Counted from the stretch's first letter, positions 1-9,747 are shown. The stretch is 47,406 bases of DNA from Allobosea sp. CS1GBMeth4 (GCF_900185715.1 NZ_FYAS01000029.1:1-47406), one strand, 5' to 3'. Translations and numbers: made by a program. Notes: generated by a model not told the origin, from the sequence alone.

Positions 1-1008
1 AATCGGGATCAGACCGGGCTCGGTCGGGGCCAGGCCCGCCGCTGCGGTATCGGTCGGCGTGATGGCGCCGCCCGAGGCCTGCGTCGGCCGCGGCGCCATG
101 GACCGGGCCGCCTGCTGCACGTCGACGGGCTGCTCCTCGCGACTCACCACCTTGGTCTTGTCGGCCGAGGTGTCGCCGCTGCGCTCGTAGATCTGCTTGT
201 TCTGATTCGGGATCTCGGCGCCGCCGGGATTGACCGGGGCGACCTTGGACGGGCCGTTATCGGCCGCGATCACCGGCGGCTGGCCGTTGACGCCAGCCGG
301 CCGGCCATTGCGGAAGACCATGGCCGCACCGACGCCGCCGACAGCGACGACGACCAGCGCCGCCGCCGTCAGCATGCCCTTGCGCGAGCGCGAGCGCCGG
401 AATTCGCGAGGCTCGTCCTCGGCGCCGTGCGGTTCCGCGTCGTAATCCTGGCCACCGTGCTGGTCGTAAGCGTACGCCTGAGCTTGCCCCTGCGGCGGCG
501 TCTCGTCGAGATCGCGCGGCGATTCGGGGACATAGGCATGCGCCCCTTCGTTCTGAATCGCATAGGGCTGCGCATGCGAGGGCTCCGGAAGCGGCTCGGC
601 CTCGTCGTAATGAGGCACAGGCGCCGCGGCGGGGCGCTGGGGCGGAGCGGTCCTCACCGGCTCCGTGCGGCGCAGCAGCGCCTCGAACTCGTCGAGGGCG
701 CCGCGGACGTCGGCCGGCGGCGGCGCCGGCTGCACCGGCGGGGCGGTGACCAGCGTCGGCTGGAAACTCGGCTCGGTCCGGCCGGAGGACCACGATACGG
801 GCTGGGGCGCTGCCGGGGCGGCCGGGCGCGCCGGCTCGGACCGGCTGGCGAAGAGCTCCTTGAGCGGATCGTCCTGGCCGACGAGGCGGGTCAGCTCCAT
901 CAGCGGATCGGACGCCGCGCCCGGCTTCTGCGGCTGGGCCGCCCCGCGCAGCTGACGCTCCAGATCGTCGAGATCGAGGGCGAAACGGTTTCTAGCTGGC
1001 TCGCTCAT
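1..1008 (-). CDS. Probable SPOR-domain envelope protein, N-terminal part (cut by window edge)
   Basis: This gene runs off the left edge; 336 codons are visible. The product begins MSEPARNRFALDLDDL. It has about 210 residues of Pro/Ala/Glu-rich low-complexity cytoplasmic sequence, then one transmembrane helix (about residues 213-232), then another disordered Pro/Thr-rich stretch to the edge. The opposite-strand frames lack protein-like composition. Bitopic proteins of this layout directly downstream of argS in Hyphomicrobiales usually carry a C-terminal SPOR peptidoglycan-binding domain. That domain would lie outside the window, so the name rests on topology and position. An in-frame ATG at 1020 is an alternative start. 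The ATG at 1008 was preferred because a GGA lies 7 nt upstream. It probably belongs to the dgt-argS operon. Confidence 0.7.
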   Translation of the reverse strand, partial: MSEPARNRFALDLDDLERQLRGAAQPQKPGAASDPLMELTRLVGQDDPLKELFASRSEPARPAAPAAPQPVSWSSGRTEPSFQPTLVTAPPVQPAPPPADVRGALDEFEALLRRTEPVRTAPPQRPAAAPVPHYDEAEPLPEPSHAQPYAIQNEGAHAYVPESPRDLDETPPQGQAQAYAYDQHGGQDYDAEPHGAEDEPREFRRSRSRKGMLTAAALVVVAVGGVGAAMVFRNGRPAGVNGQPPVIAADNGPSKVAPVNPGGAEIPNQNKQIYERSGDTSADKTKVVSREEQPVDVQQAARSMAPRPTQASGGAITPTDTAAAGLAPTEPGLIPI

Positions 1009-1195
1009 CACATGATCCATTCCAGCGCGTGCCGGCGCCATCAAAGGACGCCGCCTGCGCGCGGTCAATCTGACGAAAGCCCGGCCGGCTCGCCTTCCGG
1101 CACGCCCGGCCAACGCCGCTTCCGTATCGGACCCGGCGGACGCCGACCGGATCCTTCTGATCCGCAGAGCGTCCGATGCGCCGGGATGGATCCCG

Positions 1196-2962
1196 TCAGC
1201 GCATCTCCTCCGGCGCCGTCACCCCAACGACCGCCAGACCGGAAGCAAGGACGCTGCGCACCGCATGCACGAACGCCAATCTTGCCGAGGTCGACTTTCG
1301 ATCAGTTTGATTAACGAACCGTAATTGCGGCGAGTCTTTGCCTTTGTTCCACAGGGAATGAAAGGCGCTCGCCAACTCGTGCACGAAGAAGGCGACACGA
1401 TGGGGCTCGTGTGACGAAGCCGCGGCATCGATCATCCTGGGATACGCGGCAATCATCTTGACGATGCCGATCTCGGCCTCGTCGGACAGCAGGCCGAGAT
1501 CGGCCTGCGCCAGCGCCTGCGGCGAAAGGTCCATGTCCGGAAAGGCCTCGCCGGCCTGGCGGAAGATCGAGGCGCAGCGGGCATGGGCGTACTGCACGTA
1601 GAAGACCGGATTGTCCTTCGACTGCTCGACCACCCTGGCGAGGTCGAAATCCAGCGTCGCATCGTTCTTGCGGAAGATCATCATGAAGCGCACCGCATCG
1701 CGGCCGACCTCGTCGATGACCTCGCGCAGCGTGACGAAGTCGCCCGAGCGCTTCGACATCCTGACCTGCTCGCCATTGCGCAGCAGCCGGACCAGCTGGC
1801 AGAGCTTGACGTCGAGCGAGCCCTGCCCGTTCGTCACCGCCTTCACCGCCGCCTGCATGCGCTTGACGTAGCCGCCGTGATCGGCGCCCCAGACGTCGAT
1901 CATCTCCGAGAAGCCGCGGGCGAACTTGGAGCGGTGATAGGCGATGTCGTTGGCGAAATAGGTGTAGCTGCCGTCCGACTTCAGCAGCGGCCGGTCGACG
2001 TCGTCGCCGAATTTGGTGGCGCGGAACAGGGTCTGCTCGCGATCCTCCCAGTCCTCGTCCTTCTGGCCCTTGGGCGGCGGCAGCCGGCCTTCATAGACCA
2101 GGTCCCGGGCACGCAGATCCTCGATCGTCTGGTGCACGGCGTTGGTGTCGCCGTCCCTGCCCTGCAGCGAGCGCTCGGAGAAGAAGAGATCGTGGACGAC
2201 GCCGAGCGCGGCGAGATCGTCGCGGATCATCGCCATCATGCCGTCGATCGCGGCCTGGCGCACCAGCGGCAGCCAGTCCCATTCGGCCTTGTCGCGCAGC
2301 GCCGGGCCGTATTGCTCGGCGAGCGTTTGCCCGACCGAGATCAGGTAGTCGCCGGGATAGAGCCCCTCGGGTATCTCGCCGATCGCCTCGCCGAGCGCTT
2401 CGCGATAGCGCAGGAAGGCGGAGCGGGCGAGCACGTCGACCTGCGCGCCGGCATCGTTGATGTAGTATTCGCGGGTGACGTCGTGGCCGGCGAAGGCGAG
2501 CAGGCTCGCCAGCGCATCGCCGAACACCGCGCCACGGCCATGGCCGACATGCATCGGCCCGGTCGGATTGGCCGAGACGTATTCGACATTGATCTTCGCG
2601 CCGCCCCTCGTCGCACCGCGGCCATGCTCGGTGCCGGCCAGCACCGCCGACTTCAGAACCTCAGTGAAAACAGCCGGTTGCAGCGTCAGGTTGATGAAGC
2701 CCGGCCCGGCGATCTCGGCCTTGAGGACGTCGCCGTCCCGGGCCAGCTCGGCCACGATCAGCTCGGCGAGCGCGCGCGGCGCCATCCCCGCCTCCTTGGC
2801 GAGCACCATGGCGGCATTGATCGCGAGATCGCCATGGGCCGGATCCTTGGTCGGCTCGACCACGACACGCGCCAGCGACAGCCCGGCCGGGAGGCGGCCG
2901 GCCTCGGCCAGCCCGGTCAGGACGGTGGCGAGGCGTGCGGAGAAAGTCTCGAAAATGTTCAT
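1196..2962 (-). CDS. argS: Arginine-tRNA ligase
   Basis: Class I aminoacyl-tRNA synthetase that charges tRNA-Arg with arginine in the cytoplasm. The 588-residue product has the usual family length. Visible marks are the N-terminal Arg-tRNA-synthetase additional domain (residues 1-100, ending GPGFINLTL), the HIGH-type motif HVGH at residues 138-141 after SANPTGPM, and a KMSKS-type loop MSKRSGDF near residue 402. The C-terminal DALR anticodon-binding domain follows, with the typical [12 protein letters not shown] segment at its start. It lies 35 bp downstream of the dNTPase gene on the same strand, so the two are probably co-transcribed. A 489-aa open frame on the opposite strand is a GC-bias shadow. 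Confidence 0.98.
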   Translation of the reverse strand: MNIFETFSARLATVLTGLAEAGRLPAGLSLARVVVEPTKDPAHGDLAINAAMVLAKEAGMAPRALAELIVAELARDGDVLKAEIAGPGFINLTLQPAVFTEVLKSAVLAGTEHGRGATRGGAKINVEYVSANPTGPMHVGHGRGAVFGDALASLLAFAGHDVTREYYINDAGAQVDVLARSAFLRYREALGEAIGEIPEGLYPGDYLISVGQTLAEQYGPALRDKAEWDWLPLVRQAAIDGMMAMIRDDLAALGVVHDLFFSERSLQGRDGDTNAVHQTIEDLRARDLVYEGRLPPPKGQKDEDWEDREQTLFRATKFGDDVDRPLLKSDGSYTYFANDIAYHRSKFARGFSEMIDVWGADHGGYVKRMQAAVKAVTNGQGSLDVKLCQLVRLLRNGEQVRMSKRSGDFVTLREVIDEVGRDAVRFMMIFRKNDATLDFDLARVVEQSKDNPVFYVQYAHARCASIFRQAGEAFPDMDLSPQALAQADLGLLSDEAEIGIVKMIAAYPRMIDAAASSHEPHRVAFFVHELASAFHSLWNKGKDSPQLRFVNQTDRKSTSARLAFVHAVRSVLASGLAVVGVTAPEEMR

Positions 2963-2997
2963 GGCGACCAGGGATGCGTAGGGAAGCGGGCCAGCGC

Positions 2998-4239
2998 CTA
3001 TCGCAGCGACGGGGTGGCGTCAAACAGGCGGCGGTGCTCGTCGAGGGCATAGGAATCGGTCATGCCGGCGATGTAGTCCGAGATTCGGCGCGCCAGCCGG
3101 GCTTCGTCGAGCCCGTCGCAGCCCGCGGCCCATTCGGTCGGCATCGCCTGCGGCTCCTCCCTGAAGCGCCGGAACAGGTCGCGGACGATGTCGGCCGCCT
3201 CCTTGCGGATCACGCCGATCCGCGGATGGCGGTACATGTTCGGGTAGAGGAAGCCTTTGATCGCCTGGTCGGCCGCGACGATCGCCGGCGAGAAGGCGAC
3301 GACGGGCGCGCCCGCCCGCCTGATGGCGTCGGCATCCGCCGGCGCCAGCGCCGCGATCCGGGCCTCGGATTCGCGGATCACGTCCTCGACGAAGCGGGTG
3401 ATCACCCGGCGTACCATTTCGTTGATCGCGCGCGGCCGCTCCAGTCCGGGATGCAAGGCGTCGATCTCGTCGAGCAGCCCGGCGAGGAAGGGCACCGCGC
3501 GCAATTCGGAGAGATCGAACAGCCCCGCCCGCAACCCGTCGTCGATGTCGTGGGCGTCGTAGGCGATGTCGTCGGCGAGCGCGGCCGCCTGCGCTTCGGC
3601 CGAGGCGTGGCTCTCCAGCCAGAGGTCCTGCTTCTCCTGGTATTCGAGGATCGCGACCGGAATGCCGGTCTTCGCATAGCGCTCGGCCGGCTCGCCGCCG
3701 GCCGTCAGCAGCGGGCCGTTGTGCTTGACCAGCCCTTCGAGCGTCTCCCAGGTCAGGTTGAGCCCGTCGAAGCCGGCATAGCGGCGCTCCAGCCGGGTGA
3801 CGATCCTGAGCGTCTGGGCATTGTGGTCGAAGCCGCCGAAACCGGCCATGCATTCGTCGAGCGCGTCCTCGCCGGTATGGCCGAACGGCGTGTGGCCGAG
3901 ATCATGCGCGAGCGCCAGCGCCTCGGCGAGATCCTCGTCGAGCCCGAGCGCCCGCGCCAGGGCGCGCGCGATCTGCGCCACCTCGATCGTGTGGGTCAGG
4001 CGGGTGCGGAAATGGTCGCCCTCATGCGAGACGAAGACCTGCGTCTTGTGCTTCAGCCGGCGGAAGGCGGTGGAATGGATGATGCGGTCGCGGTCGCGCT
4101 GGAACTGGTTGCGGGTCGCCGAGCCCGGCTCCTCGACCAGACGGCCGCGGCTCGTCGAGGAGCGGCAGGCATAGCAGGCGCGCCAGCGCTCGCCCGGTTC
4201 GAGCGCCGTCTCGGGGGCGGTATCGTGTGCGTGCGGCAT
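2998..4239 (-). CDS. dgt: dGTPase-like deoxynucleoside triphosphate triphosphohydrolase
   Basis: HD-domain enzyme that hydrolyses dNTPs to deoxynucleoside plus tripolyphosphate, acting on cellular dNTP pools. The 413-residue protein shows the metal site in order: H83 ([10 protein letters not shown]), H112-D113 in [14 protein letters not shown], and the downstream FDHNAQTLR segment. An N-terminal [15 protein letters not shown] helix is typical of this family. The ATG at 4239 was chosen because a purine-rich AAGGGACGGGG lies just upstream. An ATG at 4272 would extend it by 11 poorly conserved residues. In many Hyphomicrobiales this gene sits between erpA and argS, as here. It belongs to the alphaproteobacterial dGTPase-like group, so substrate preference for dGTP is not assured. 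Confidence 0.93.
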   Translation of the reverse strand: MPHAHDTAPETALEPGERWRACYACRSSTSRGRLVEEPGSATRNQFQRDRDRIIHSTAFRRLKHKTQVFVSHEGDHFRTRLTHTIEVAQIARALARALGLDEDLAEALALAHDLGHTPFGHTGEDALDECMAGFGGFDHNAQTLRIVTRLERRYAGFDGLNLTWETLEGLVKHNGPLLTAGGEPAERYAKTGIPVAILEYQEKQDLWLESHASAEAQAAALADDIAYDAHDIDDGLRAGLFDLSELRAVPFLAGLLDEIDALHPGLERPRAINEMVRRVITRFVEDVIRESEARIAALAPADADAIRRAGAPVVAFSPAIVAADQAIKGFLYPNMYRHPRIGVIRKEAADIVRDLFRRFREEPQAMPTEWAAGCDGLDEARLARRISDYIAGMTDSYALDEHRRLFDATPSLR

Positions 4240-4256
4240 GGCAGCCCCGTCCCTTC

Positions 4257-4303
4257 GAGCAGAATGCGACAAAATGGAACCGGTTTCTCGCGCTCATCCT
4301 GCT
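4257..4303. repeat. Diverged copy of the ACCGG-core palindromic repeat
   Basis: Short inverted repeat with arms AGCAG (4258-4262) and CTGCT (4299-4303) around a core ATGGAACCGGTTTCTCGC. It aligns by eye with better-preserved copies at 28287-28337 and 34688-34738. It lies immediately upstream of dgt, in the dgt/erpA intergenic region. Confidence 0.55.
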
Positions 4304-4447
4304 GCAAATATCGGATGAGAGACGGATTCAGCTCAGCATGGGCCGCCGCGCGGTCCCATGCGAAAGCATCGCGCTCTCGCGCGGCTTGAAGCCCCGCCAT
4401 CCGGCCATTACCTTTGCAAGCGAGGCAGGAGCAAGGATGTTCTGCGC

Positions 4448-4798
4448 ATGACCATGGCGGTTGAAGCCAATCCGCGTGCGATTTCGCTCACCGACAAGGC
4501 CGCGAGCCGGATCGTGGCGGTGATGGCGAACGAGGCGCCCGGCTCGATGCTGCGTGTCAGCGTCGCCGGCGGCGGCTGCTCGGGTTTCCAGTATGTTTTC
4601 GACATCGACCGGCAGAAGGCCCCCGGCGACCTCGTGATCGAGCGCGACGGCGCCACCGTCCTCATCGACGAGACCTCACTCGACCTGCTCGAAGGCTCGA
4701 CCATCGATTTCGTCGACGATCTGGTCGGCCAGTCCTTCCGGATCACCAATCCGAACGCGACCAGCTCCTGCGGCTGCGGCACGTCCTTCGCGCTCTGA
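4448..4798 (+). CDS. erpA: Iron-sulfur cluster insertion protein (A-type carrier)
   Basis: A-type carrier of the HesB/IscA family that receives Fe-S clusters and delivers them to apoproteins. The 116-residue product has the three conserved cysteines: C44 in GGGCSGFQY, and C108 and C110 in SSCGCGTSF near the C terminus. The ATG at 4448 follows AAGGA with 10 nt spacing. An upstream ATG at 4358 would add 30 basic residues without family similarity. It is divergent from dgt-argS. SufA or IscA are alternatives by sequence alone; position next to dgt favours ErpA. Confidence 0.93.
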   Translation: MTMAVEANPRAISLTDKAASRIVAVMANEAPGSMLRVSVAGGGCSGFQYVFDIDRQKAPGDLVIERDGATVLIDETSLDLLEGSTIDFVDDLVGQSFRITNPNATSSCGCGTSFAL

Positions 4799-4802
4799 GA
4801 TC

Positions 4803-4821
4803 GCCCGGCCTCAGGCCGGGC
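4803..4821. terminator. Palindrome between convergent erpA and HD-GYP genes
   Basis: Perfect 8-bp inverted repeat GCCCGGCC / GGCCGGGC (4803-4810 and 4814-4821). Its 3-nt loop TCA is the reverse complement of the HD-GYP gene stop codon. It follows the erpA stop by 4 nt and could fold in either transcript. No T-tract is present, so intrinsic termination is uncertain. Confidence 0.55.
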
Positions 4822-5851
4822 CCGGCAGCACCACCGGCCTGAACGCCCGCACCAGATCGGCGTCGAGCTTGCCGCCCATCGCGACCAGCGCGGCATAGGC
4901 CGCCTCCGGCGGCATCGGCACCTTGTAGGAGCGGCGCTCGATCAGTGCGGCGTAGATGTCGCAGATCGTCACCATCCTGACCACGTCCGGGATCTCGTCG
5001 CCCTTCAGCCCGCGCGGATAGCCCGAGCCGTCGAGATATTCGTGATGGCTGCGCGCGGCCTCGACGGCCTCGCGCGGGAAGGCGCCCTGCCGCAGCAGCA
5101 TCTCGTAGCCGGTCTGCGGATGCTCGCGCAGCACCGCGAGTTCCTCCCTGGTCGGCTTGCCGCGCTTGTGCAGGATCGCCAGCGGCACGCGCGCCTTGCC
5201 GATGTCGTGCAGCACGGCGGAGCAGGTCACCAGCCGGCGCGCCTCCTCCGGAAAGCCGAGCTCGCAGGCGAAGGCCGCCGCGAGGCCGGCGACCAGCAGG
5301 CAATGCTGATAGGTCGCGTCGTCATGCGTCCAGACCATGTCGAGCCAGGTGCCGAGATCATGGTCGTCGGCCGCCCGGTTGATCGCGTCCACGCTGTCTT
5401 CGATCGTCGCGACAGGCAGGGCCCGGCCGTCGGCTGCGGCGGAGAGCATGTCGGCCATGCCTGCGGACGCGGCAACGAAATGCCGCTGCATCGGCGCCCA
5501 GCCCTGCGGGTGGAGGATGCGGCCGATCTCGTCGAGCAGGGCCTTGCTCGGCAGATCGGCCGGCAAGACCGCGCTCGCGCCGATCGCGTTCGCCTGGGTG
5601 GTCAGCCGCGGCGACTGATCGCGCAGCAGGCAGAGATGGGGGGTCTTCCGGTATCGACGCTCCGCGAGCCGATGACGCACCGCCTCGACCGCGGCGCGTT
5701 TCGACAGGTCGACATCGCTGACCAGCAGCCGCTGCGGCCGCTCGTCGCCCGCCGCCGGGCGATAGAGGTCGACGACGTCGCAGCGGCCCCACAGCGACAG
5801 CAGCCGCTCGAGCTTGGCGCTTTGCTCCGGACGATCGGTGATCAGCAGCAC
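4811..5851 (-). CDS. HD-GYP cyclic-di-GMP phosphodiesterase with receiver-like N terminus
   Basis: Probable c-di-GMP phosphodiesterase. The C-terminal half has the complete HD-GYP signature: VLHDIGKARVP, KRGKPTREEL, REHPQTGYEML, SHHEYLDGSGYP and a late TICDIYAALIERRSYK. The N-terminal 120 residues look like a degenerate response-regulator receiver (AVLLITDRPEQ, RLLVSDVDLS). The in-frame ATG at 6022 would give 403 residues. That extension begins inside the neighbouring gene's terminator and reads as arbitrary Arg-rich sequence. I therefore chose GTG at 5851 (346 aa), although its Shine-Dalgarno spacing is long. The gene is monocistronic and convergent with erpA. It could oppose PleD, encoded 26 kb away. 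Confidence 0.88.
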   Translation of the reverse strand: MLLITDRPEQSAKLERLLSLWGRCDVVDLYRPAAGDERPQRLLVSDVDLSKRAAVEAVRHRLAERRYRKTPHLCLLRDQSPRLTTQANAIGASAVLPADLPSKALLDEIGRILHPQGWAPMQRHFVAASAGMADMLSAAADGRALPVATIEDSVDAINRAADDHDLGTWLDMVWTHDDATYQHCLLVAGLAAAFACELGFPEEARRLVTCSAVLHDIGKARVPLAILHKRGKPTREELAVLREHPQTGYEMLLRQGAFPREAVEAARSHHEYLDGSGYPRGLKGDEIPDVVRMVTICDIYAALIERRSYKVPMPPEAAYAALVAMGGKLDADLVRAFRPVVLPGPA

Positions 5852-6023
5852 GGCGATGGGTAGGCCCTCATCAAGGACGATGAGCCTAGCCCAACCTTCT
5901 TGAACCCCGATGAACAGGAAGCATTCAAATTCGCGGTTTCGGTTGAGAAACGGCGAGGCGTCACGCGCTGCGATATGGCGAGCCGCTGTCGGAATGCCGC
6001 GCGCCCGGCGCCGGAAGCGCAAC

Positions 6024-6049
6024 GAAAAAGGCGCCCGCAGGCGCCCTTT
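6024..6049 (-). terminator. Rho-independent terminator of the cold-shock gene
   Basis: Inverted repeat of two GGCGCC blocks separated by 4 nt, read on the minus strand and followed by a TTTTT run (AAAAA at 6025-6029 on the plus strand). It begins about 14 nt downstream of the double cold-shock-domain gene. Its presence argues against the upstream ATG of the HD-GYP gene at 6022. Confidence 0.85.
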
Positions 6050-6062
6050 CGGATCGGCTCGC

Positions 6063-6674
6063 TCAGTGCGAGGCCGGCGGCCCGCCCTGCTCCAGCCGCA
6101 CCTCGGCCGCCATCAGCCCCTTCGGCCCCGGCCCGTAGCGCACCAGCACGGCCTGCCCCGGGATCAGCTCGACGATGCCGTAGCGCCGCAGCGTCTCCAT
6201 ATGGACGAAGATGTCCGGCGCGCCTTCGCCCGCCGAGACGAAGCCGAAGCCGCGCAGCCGGTTGAACCACTTCACGACCATGCGCTCGAGCCCGCTGGTC
6301 GGCGTGACCGTCGCATTGGTGCGCGGCATCGGCATCTCGGCCGGATGGCGCGCCGCTGAGGTGTCGATCGAGAGCACGCGCACGGCCTGGCGGCCCCGGG
6401 CCTTGGCGACCGCCTCGAGCACGATGCGCGCGCCCTCGGCGATGGCGTGGAAGCCGTCGCGCTTCAGCACCGTGACGTGCACGAGGACGTCGCTGCCGCC
6501 GTCCTGCGGCACGACGAAGCCGTAGCCCTTGCTGACGTCGAACCATTTGACGTGGCCGATGACCTCGACCGCCGGCTCGGCAAGCGTCTCGGGCCCGTCC
6601 AGGCGCACGATTCGGTTGAGCGATTGCAGCGGGCCGACCGGTGGCCTGCCTCCGTCGCCGTATTCGTCGGACAT
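6063..6674 (-). CDS. Tandem cold-shock-domain protein
   Basis: Nucleic-acid-binding protein of 203 residues with two OB-fold cold-shock domains. The first (about 38-105) carries [15 protein letters not shown] (RNP1 KGYGFV) and VLVHV (RNP2). The second (about 133-195) carries [15 protein letters not shown] and DIFVHM. A linker of about 30 residues separates them. Such double-CSD proteins are common in Hyphomicrobiales and are thought to act as RNA chaperones in cold or stationary phase. The ATG at 6674 follows GGAG. A longer in-frame ORF to 6971 reads into the divergent gene's promoter and lacks similarity. A strong terminator follows the stop, so it is a single-gene unit. Confidence 0.92.
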   Translation of the reverse strand: MSDEYGDGGRPPVGPLQSLNRIVRLDGPETLAEPAVEVIGHVKWFDVSKGYGFVVPQDGGSDVLVHVTVLKRDGFHAIAEGARIVLEAVAKARGRQAVRVLSIDTSAARHPAEMPMPRTNATVTPTSGLERMVVKWFNRLRGFGFVSAGEGAPDIFVHMETLRRYGIVELIPGQAVLVRYGPGPKGLMAAEVRLEQGGPPASH

Positions 6675-6867
6675 GTCCCGCTCATCTCCGCCGCGAAACG
6701 TGATTCGTGACCTGACGATAGCACCCCGGCGGAGTCGGAAAACAGCCGCTTCCGGCTCATCCACATCAGAGCATGCGCAAGGCGCGTGCGGGATCGACGA
6801 AAGCTGCGCCTTGCGGCCCCGATGCATCGCGCCGATGATCGGTCCGATACCGCCCCGGAGTGCAGCC

Positions 6868-7986
6868 ATGCGCATCGCCAGCATCGAGCCGTTCATCCTC
6901 CACATCCCGGTCACGGGCGGCTCGATCGCCGATTCGACCCACCGGATCAGCCATTGGGGCGTGGTCGGCACCAGGCTCGTGACGGAGGACGGCCTGGCGG
7001 GCTACGGCTTCACCGGCACCCATGCCGATCTCGCCTCCGACCGGCTGATCGCCGCCTGCATCCGCGACTGCTACGCGCCGCTGCTCGCCGGCGAGGACGC
7101 CTCGGAGCATGGCCGGCTCTGGCTGAAGCTCGCCCGCCATCCAGCCCTGCAATGGGTCGGCCGCGCCGGCATCACCCAATTGGCGCTGGCCGCGGTCGAC
7201 GTCGCGCTCTGGGACCTCAAGGCGAAGAAGGCGGGCGTGCCGCTCTGGCACCTGCTCGGCGGCGCCAGCAAGCCGAAGCTCGAGGCCTACAACACCGATA
7301 TCGGCTGGCTCTCGATCCCGAAGGACGACCTGGTCGAGGGCGCGCGCATGGCGGTCGAGCGCGACGGCTTCCACCGCATCAAGATCAAGGTCGGCCATGC
7401 CGACCCGATGACCGATATCGGCCGGCTCGAGGCCGTGCGTCGCGCCGTCGGCGACCACGTCACCATCGCGGTCGACGGCAACGGCAAATGGGACCTGCCG
7501 ACCTGCAAGCGCTTCTGCGCCCGCGCCGCGGGGCTCGACCTGTTCTGGTTCGAGGAGCCGCTCTGGTATGACGACATCGGCTCGCATGCCGAGCTCGCCC
7601 GCTCGACCGCGATCCCGGTCGCGCTCGGCGAGCAGCTCTACACGCTCGACGCCTTCCGCGCCTTCGTCCAGGCCGGCGCGGTCCACTACGTCCAGCCCGA
7701 TGTCACCCGTCTCGGCGGCATCACCGAATACATCCAGGTGGCGGAGCTGGCGCTGGCCCATCGCCTGCCGGTGGCGCCCCATGCCGGCGAGATGAGCCAG
7801 GTCCATGTCCATCTCGCCTACTGGCACCCGGCGACGCCGGTGCTCGAATACATCCCCTGGATCAAGGATGCCTTCGAGGAACCCGCCACCGTCGCCGACG
7901 GTTGTTTCAGGAGGCCCGAACAGCCCGGCGCCGGCACCACGCCGACCGGGGACGCCTTCGCCCGTTTCGCCAGGCCGCTGGCCTGA
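6868..7986 (+). CDS. Enolase-superfamily (mandelate racemase-like) sugar-acid enzyme
   Basis: A 372-residue enzyme with the N-terminal capping domain and C-terminal TIM barrel of the mandelate racemase/muconate lactonizing group. Expected active-site residues are visible: K172-x-K174 (IKIKVG), D203 (VDGNGKW), E229 (FWFEEPL), E255 (LGEQLY), D278 (QPDVTRLGG) and H305 (APHAGE). The KxK plus Asp-His pattern fits acid-sugar dehydratases or epimerases. The exact substrate cannot be read from sequence. It starts at ATG 6868 behind GGAG and is followed 11 bp later by a LysE-type exporter, suggesting co-transcription. UxaA, GntK and Gnd 6-10 kb downstream suggest a role in sugar-acid catabolism. Confidence 0.88.
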   Translation: MRIASIEPFILHIPVTGGSIADSTHRISHWGVVGTRLVTEDGLAGYGFTGTHADLASDRLIAACIRDCYAPLLAGEDASEHGRLWLKLARHPALQWVGRAGITQLALAAVDVALWDLKAKKAGVPLWHLLGGASKPKLEAYNTDIGWLSIPKDDLVEGARMAVERDGFHRIKIKVGHADPMTDIGRLEAVRRAVGDHVTIAVDGNGKWDLPTCKRFCARAAGLDLFWFEEPLWYDDIGSHAELARSTAIPVALGEQLYTLDAFRAFVQAGAVHYVQPDVTRLGGITEYIQVAELALAHRLPVAPHAGEMSQVHVHLAYWHPATPVLEYIPWIKDAFEEPATVADGCFRRPEQPGAGTTPTGDAFARFARPLA

Positions 7987-7997
7987 GGGACCTCGCC

Positions 7998-8630
7998 ATG
8001 CCCGATTTCGCCACGCTCGCGCTCTTCACCACCGCCTGCATCGTGCTGACGGCGACGCCGGGGCCGGACATGCTGCTGATCGCCTCGCGCAGCATGAGCC
8101 AGGGCCGCGCCGCGGGGCTCATGACCTATGCCGGCATCGCCACCGGCAGCTATCTCCAGGCGCTCGCCGCCGCCTACGGCCTGTCGCAGCTCTTCCTGCT
8201 CGTGCCCACCGCTTACGATGTCCTGCGCTGGGCCGGAGCCGCCTATCTCGCCTGGCTCGCCTGGAAGACCCTGCGCTCGCCCGCGACGCTGTTCGCGCCG
8301 ACGGCGGACGCCGCGCGCTTCCCGCTGCGCCAGATCTTCCTGCAGGGCCTGCTGACCAACCTGCTCAATCCGAAGATGGCGCTGTTCATGCTGGCGCTGC
8401 TGCCGCAGTTCCTGAAGCCGGAGGCCGGCTCGCTCCTGCTCCAGGTCGTGGTGCTGGCCTCGATCCTCAACCTGATGGGCCTGATCGCCAACGGCATCGT
8501 CATCATGACCGCGAGCCGGCTCGGCCGCGCCATCGCCAGCCGCCCGCAACTGGCGCTCTGGCCGCAGCGCATCCTCGGCGCCGTCTTCGGCGGGCTGGCG
8601 CTGCGCCTCGCCTTCGCCTCGCGCGACTGA
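7998..8630 (+). CDS. LysE/RhtB-family amino-acid exporter
   Basis: Inner-membrane exporter of the LysE/RhtB family, 210 residues and about six hydrophobic segments. It has the family signature TPGPDML at residues 20-26 after the first helix and NPKMALFMLALLPQF in the middle. The ATG at 7998 follows GAGGGACC. The gene begins 11 bp after the enolase-superfamily gene, so they are probably one transcript. Families of this type export amino acids or homoserine lactones; the substrate is unknown here. A palindromic repeat follows 23 bp after the stop. Confidence 0.9.
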   Translation: MPDFATLALFTTACIVLTATPGPDMLLIASRSMSQGRAAGLMTYAGIATGSYLQALAAAYGLSQLFLLVPTAYDVLRWAGAAYLAWLAWKTLRSPATLFAPTADAARFPLRQIFLQGLLTNLLNPKMALFMLALLPQFLKPEAGSLLLQVVVLASILNLMGLIANGIVIMTASRLGRAIASRPQLALWPQRILGAVFGGLALRLAFASRD

Positions 8631-8653
8631 ACCGCGGGCACCGTCACCCAGTC

Positions 8654-8741
8654 GTCATTGCGAGCGCAGCGAAGCAATCCAGGGGAACGCAGAGCTCTAC
8701 CGCCCCTGGATTGCTTCGTCGCTAACGCTCCTCGCAATGAC
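8654..8741. repeat. GTCATTGCGAG-type palindromic intergenic repeat, copy 1
   Basis: An 88-bp imperfect palindrome. The outer arms are GTCATTGCGAG and its complement. Inner arms GAAGCAATCCAGGGG and CCCCTGGATTGCTTCG flank a short loop. A second copy sits in the urt operon at 20259-20345. Repeats of this kind are widespread in Hyphomicrobiales genomes. Here it separates lysE from the sirtuin gene. Confidence 0.9.
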
Positions 8742-8762
8742 GGGAAGCCTCAATTATCGTCC

Positions 8763-9518
8763 TCAATTCGCCAGCCGCGCCAGCGCCGGGCCGATCTCGC
8801 TGCGCACGACGAGATCGGCGATCGGGTCGAGATCGGTCGGCTCGCGGTTGAGGATGACGAGCCTGGCGCCGTTGCGCTTGGCGATCACCGGAAAGGTCGC
8901 GGCCGGGAAGACGACCAGCGACGACCCGGCGACGAGGTAGAGATCGGCCGACATCGTCAGGTCGTGCGCCCGCAGCATCGGCTGCTGCGGCATCTGCTGG
9001 CCGAAGGAGATGGTCGCGCTCTTCACCACGCCGGCGCACATCATGCAGGCCGGCGGCTCGCCGCTCGCCTCGAATTCGGCCCGGATCGCCGCAAGCTCGT
9101 GCCGCCAGCCACAGGTCAGGCAGGTGGCGTAGGTGCCGTTGCCGTGCAGCTCGATCACGTTGTCCTCGGCGACGCCCGAGGCCTGGTGCAGGCCGTCGAT
9201 GTTCTGGGTGATCACGCCGGGCGAGCGCCCTTCCGCCACCAGGGTCGCCAGCGCCCGGTGGCCGCGATTGGGCCGGGCGTCGCGATAATGATCGTCCATC
9301 GCGAATTTGCGCCGCCAGGCCTCGATCCGCGCCTCGCGGCTGGCGAGGAAGACTTCGAACGGGATCGGCTTGTTGCGCATCCAGGGCGAGCCCGGCGAAC
9401 GGAAATCCGGCACGCCCGATTCGGTCGAGATTCCCGCCCCGGTGAACGGCACGATCACCCGGGCGCGGTCGAGCATCGCGTGCAGTTCCTCGATCGCGTC
9501 CTGCGTCGCCTCGTCCAT
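8763..9518 (-). CDS. Sir2-family NAD-dependent protein deacylase
   Basis: Sirtuin of 251 residues that uses NAD to remove acyl groups from lysines. It has the NAD-binding motif GAGIST (27-32) with GVPDFR, TQNIDGLH (104-111), the catalytic H125 in ELHGNG, and four zinc cysteines C133/C136 and C158/C161. It also has GSSLVVFPA and an ILNREPT ribose-binding segment. No class III (CobB-like) Ala-Tyr-Arg signature is evident, so the acyl preference is unclear. The start at 9518 (MDEATQ) has GAGG upstream; an ATG at 9533 would add five residues. It is flanked on both sides by palindromic repeats. Confidence 0.93.
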   Translation of the reverse strand: MDEATQDAIEELHAMLDRARVIVPFTGAGISTESGVPDFRSPGSPWMRNKPIPFEVFLASREARIEAWRRKFAMDDHYRDARPNRGHRALATLVAEGRSPGVITQNIDGLHQASGVAEDNVIELHGNGTYATCLTCGWRHELAAIRAEFEASGEPPACMMCAGVVKSATISFGQQMPQQPMLRAHDLTMSADLYLVAGSSLVVFPAATFPVIAKRNGARLVILNREPTDLDPIADLVVRSEIGPALARLAN

Positions 9519-9602
9519 TCGCCAGCCTCGCATTGCTCCGGTTCGAATATGGCGGTCGACCGGCCGAGGTCCAAGCCTGCGGGCTTTGCACGGAACTGCG
9601 CC

Positions 9603-9747
9603 GTCATTCCGGGGCAGGCCGCAGGCCTGAGCCCGGAACCCAGAACCGATGCGGCCGATGGCGAGGCCGGACAGCCATCACGCTCCTATCGGGAACGGTG
9701 TCGGTTCTGGGTTCCGGGTTCTTCGCTGCGCGAAGCCGCGGAATGAC
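9603..9747. repeat. GTCATTCCG-type palindromic intergenic repeat
   Basis: A 145-bp imperfect palindrome. It starts GTCATTCCGGGGC and ends GCGGAATGAC, with strong inner arms GGAACCCAGAACCG and CGGTTCTGGGTTCC. It lies between the divergent sirtuin and aminotransferase genes, so it may affect both leaders. A decayed half copy is at 41895-41940. Confidence 0.85.

Noticed and set aside
1583..3052. A 489-residue open frame on the plus strand across argS
   Set aside because: It is antisense to a full-length, motif-complete argS; its composition is Arg/Val/Asp-rich without domains. GC bias leaves the opposite frame open.
8654..9747. Palindromic repeats flanking the sirtuin gene as a mobile element or defence island border
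   Set aside because: The repeats are of different families, occur elsewhere in ordinary intergenic sites, and no transposase or defence partner gene is present next to the sirtuin.
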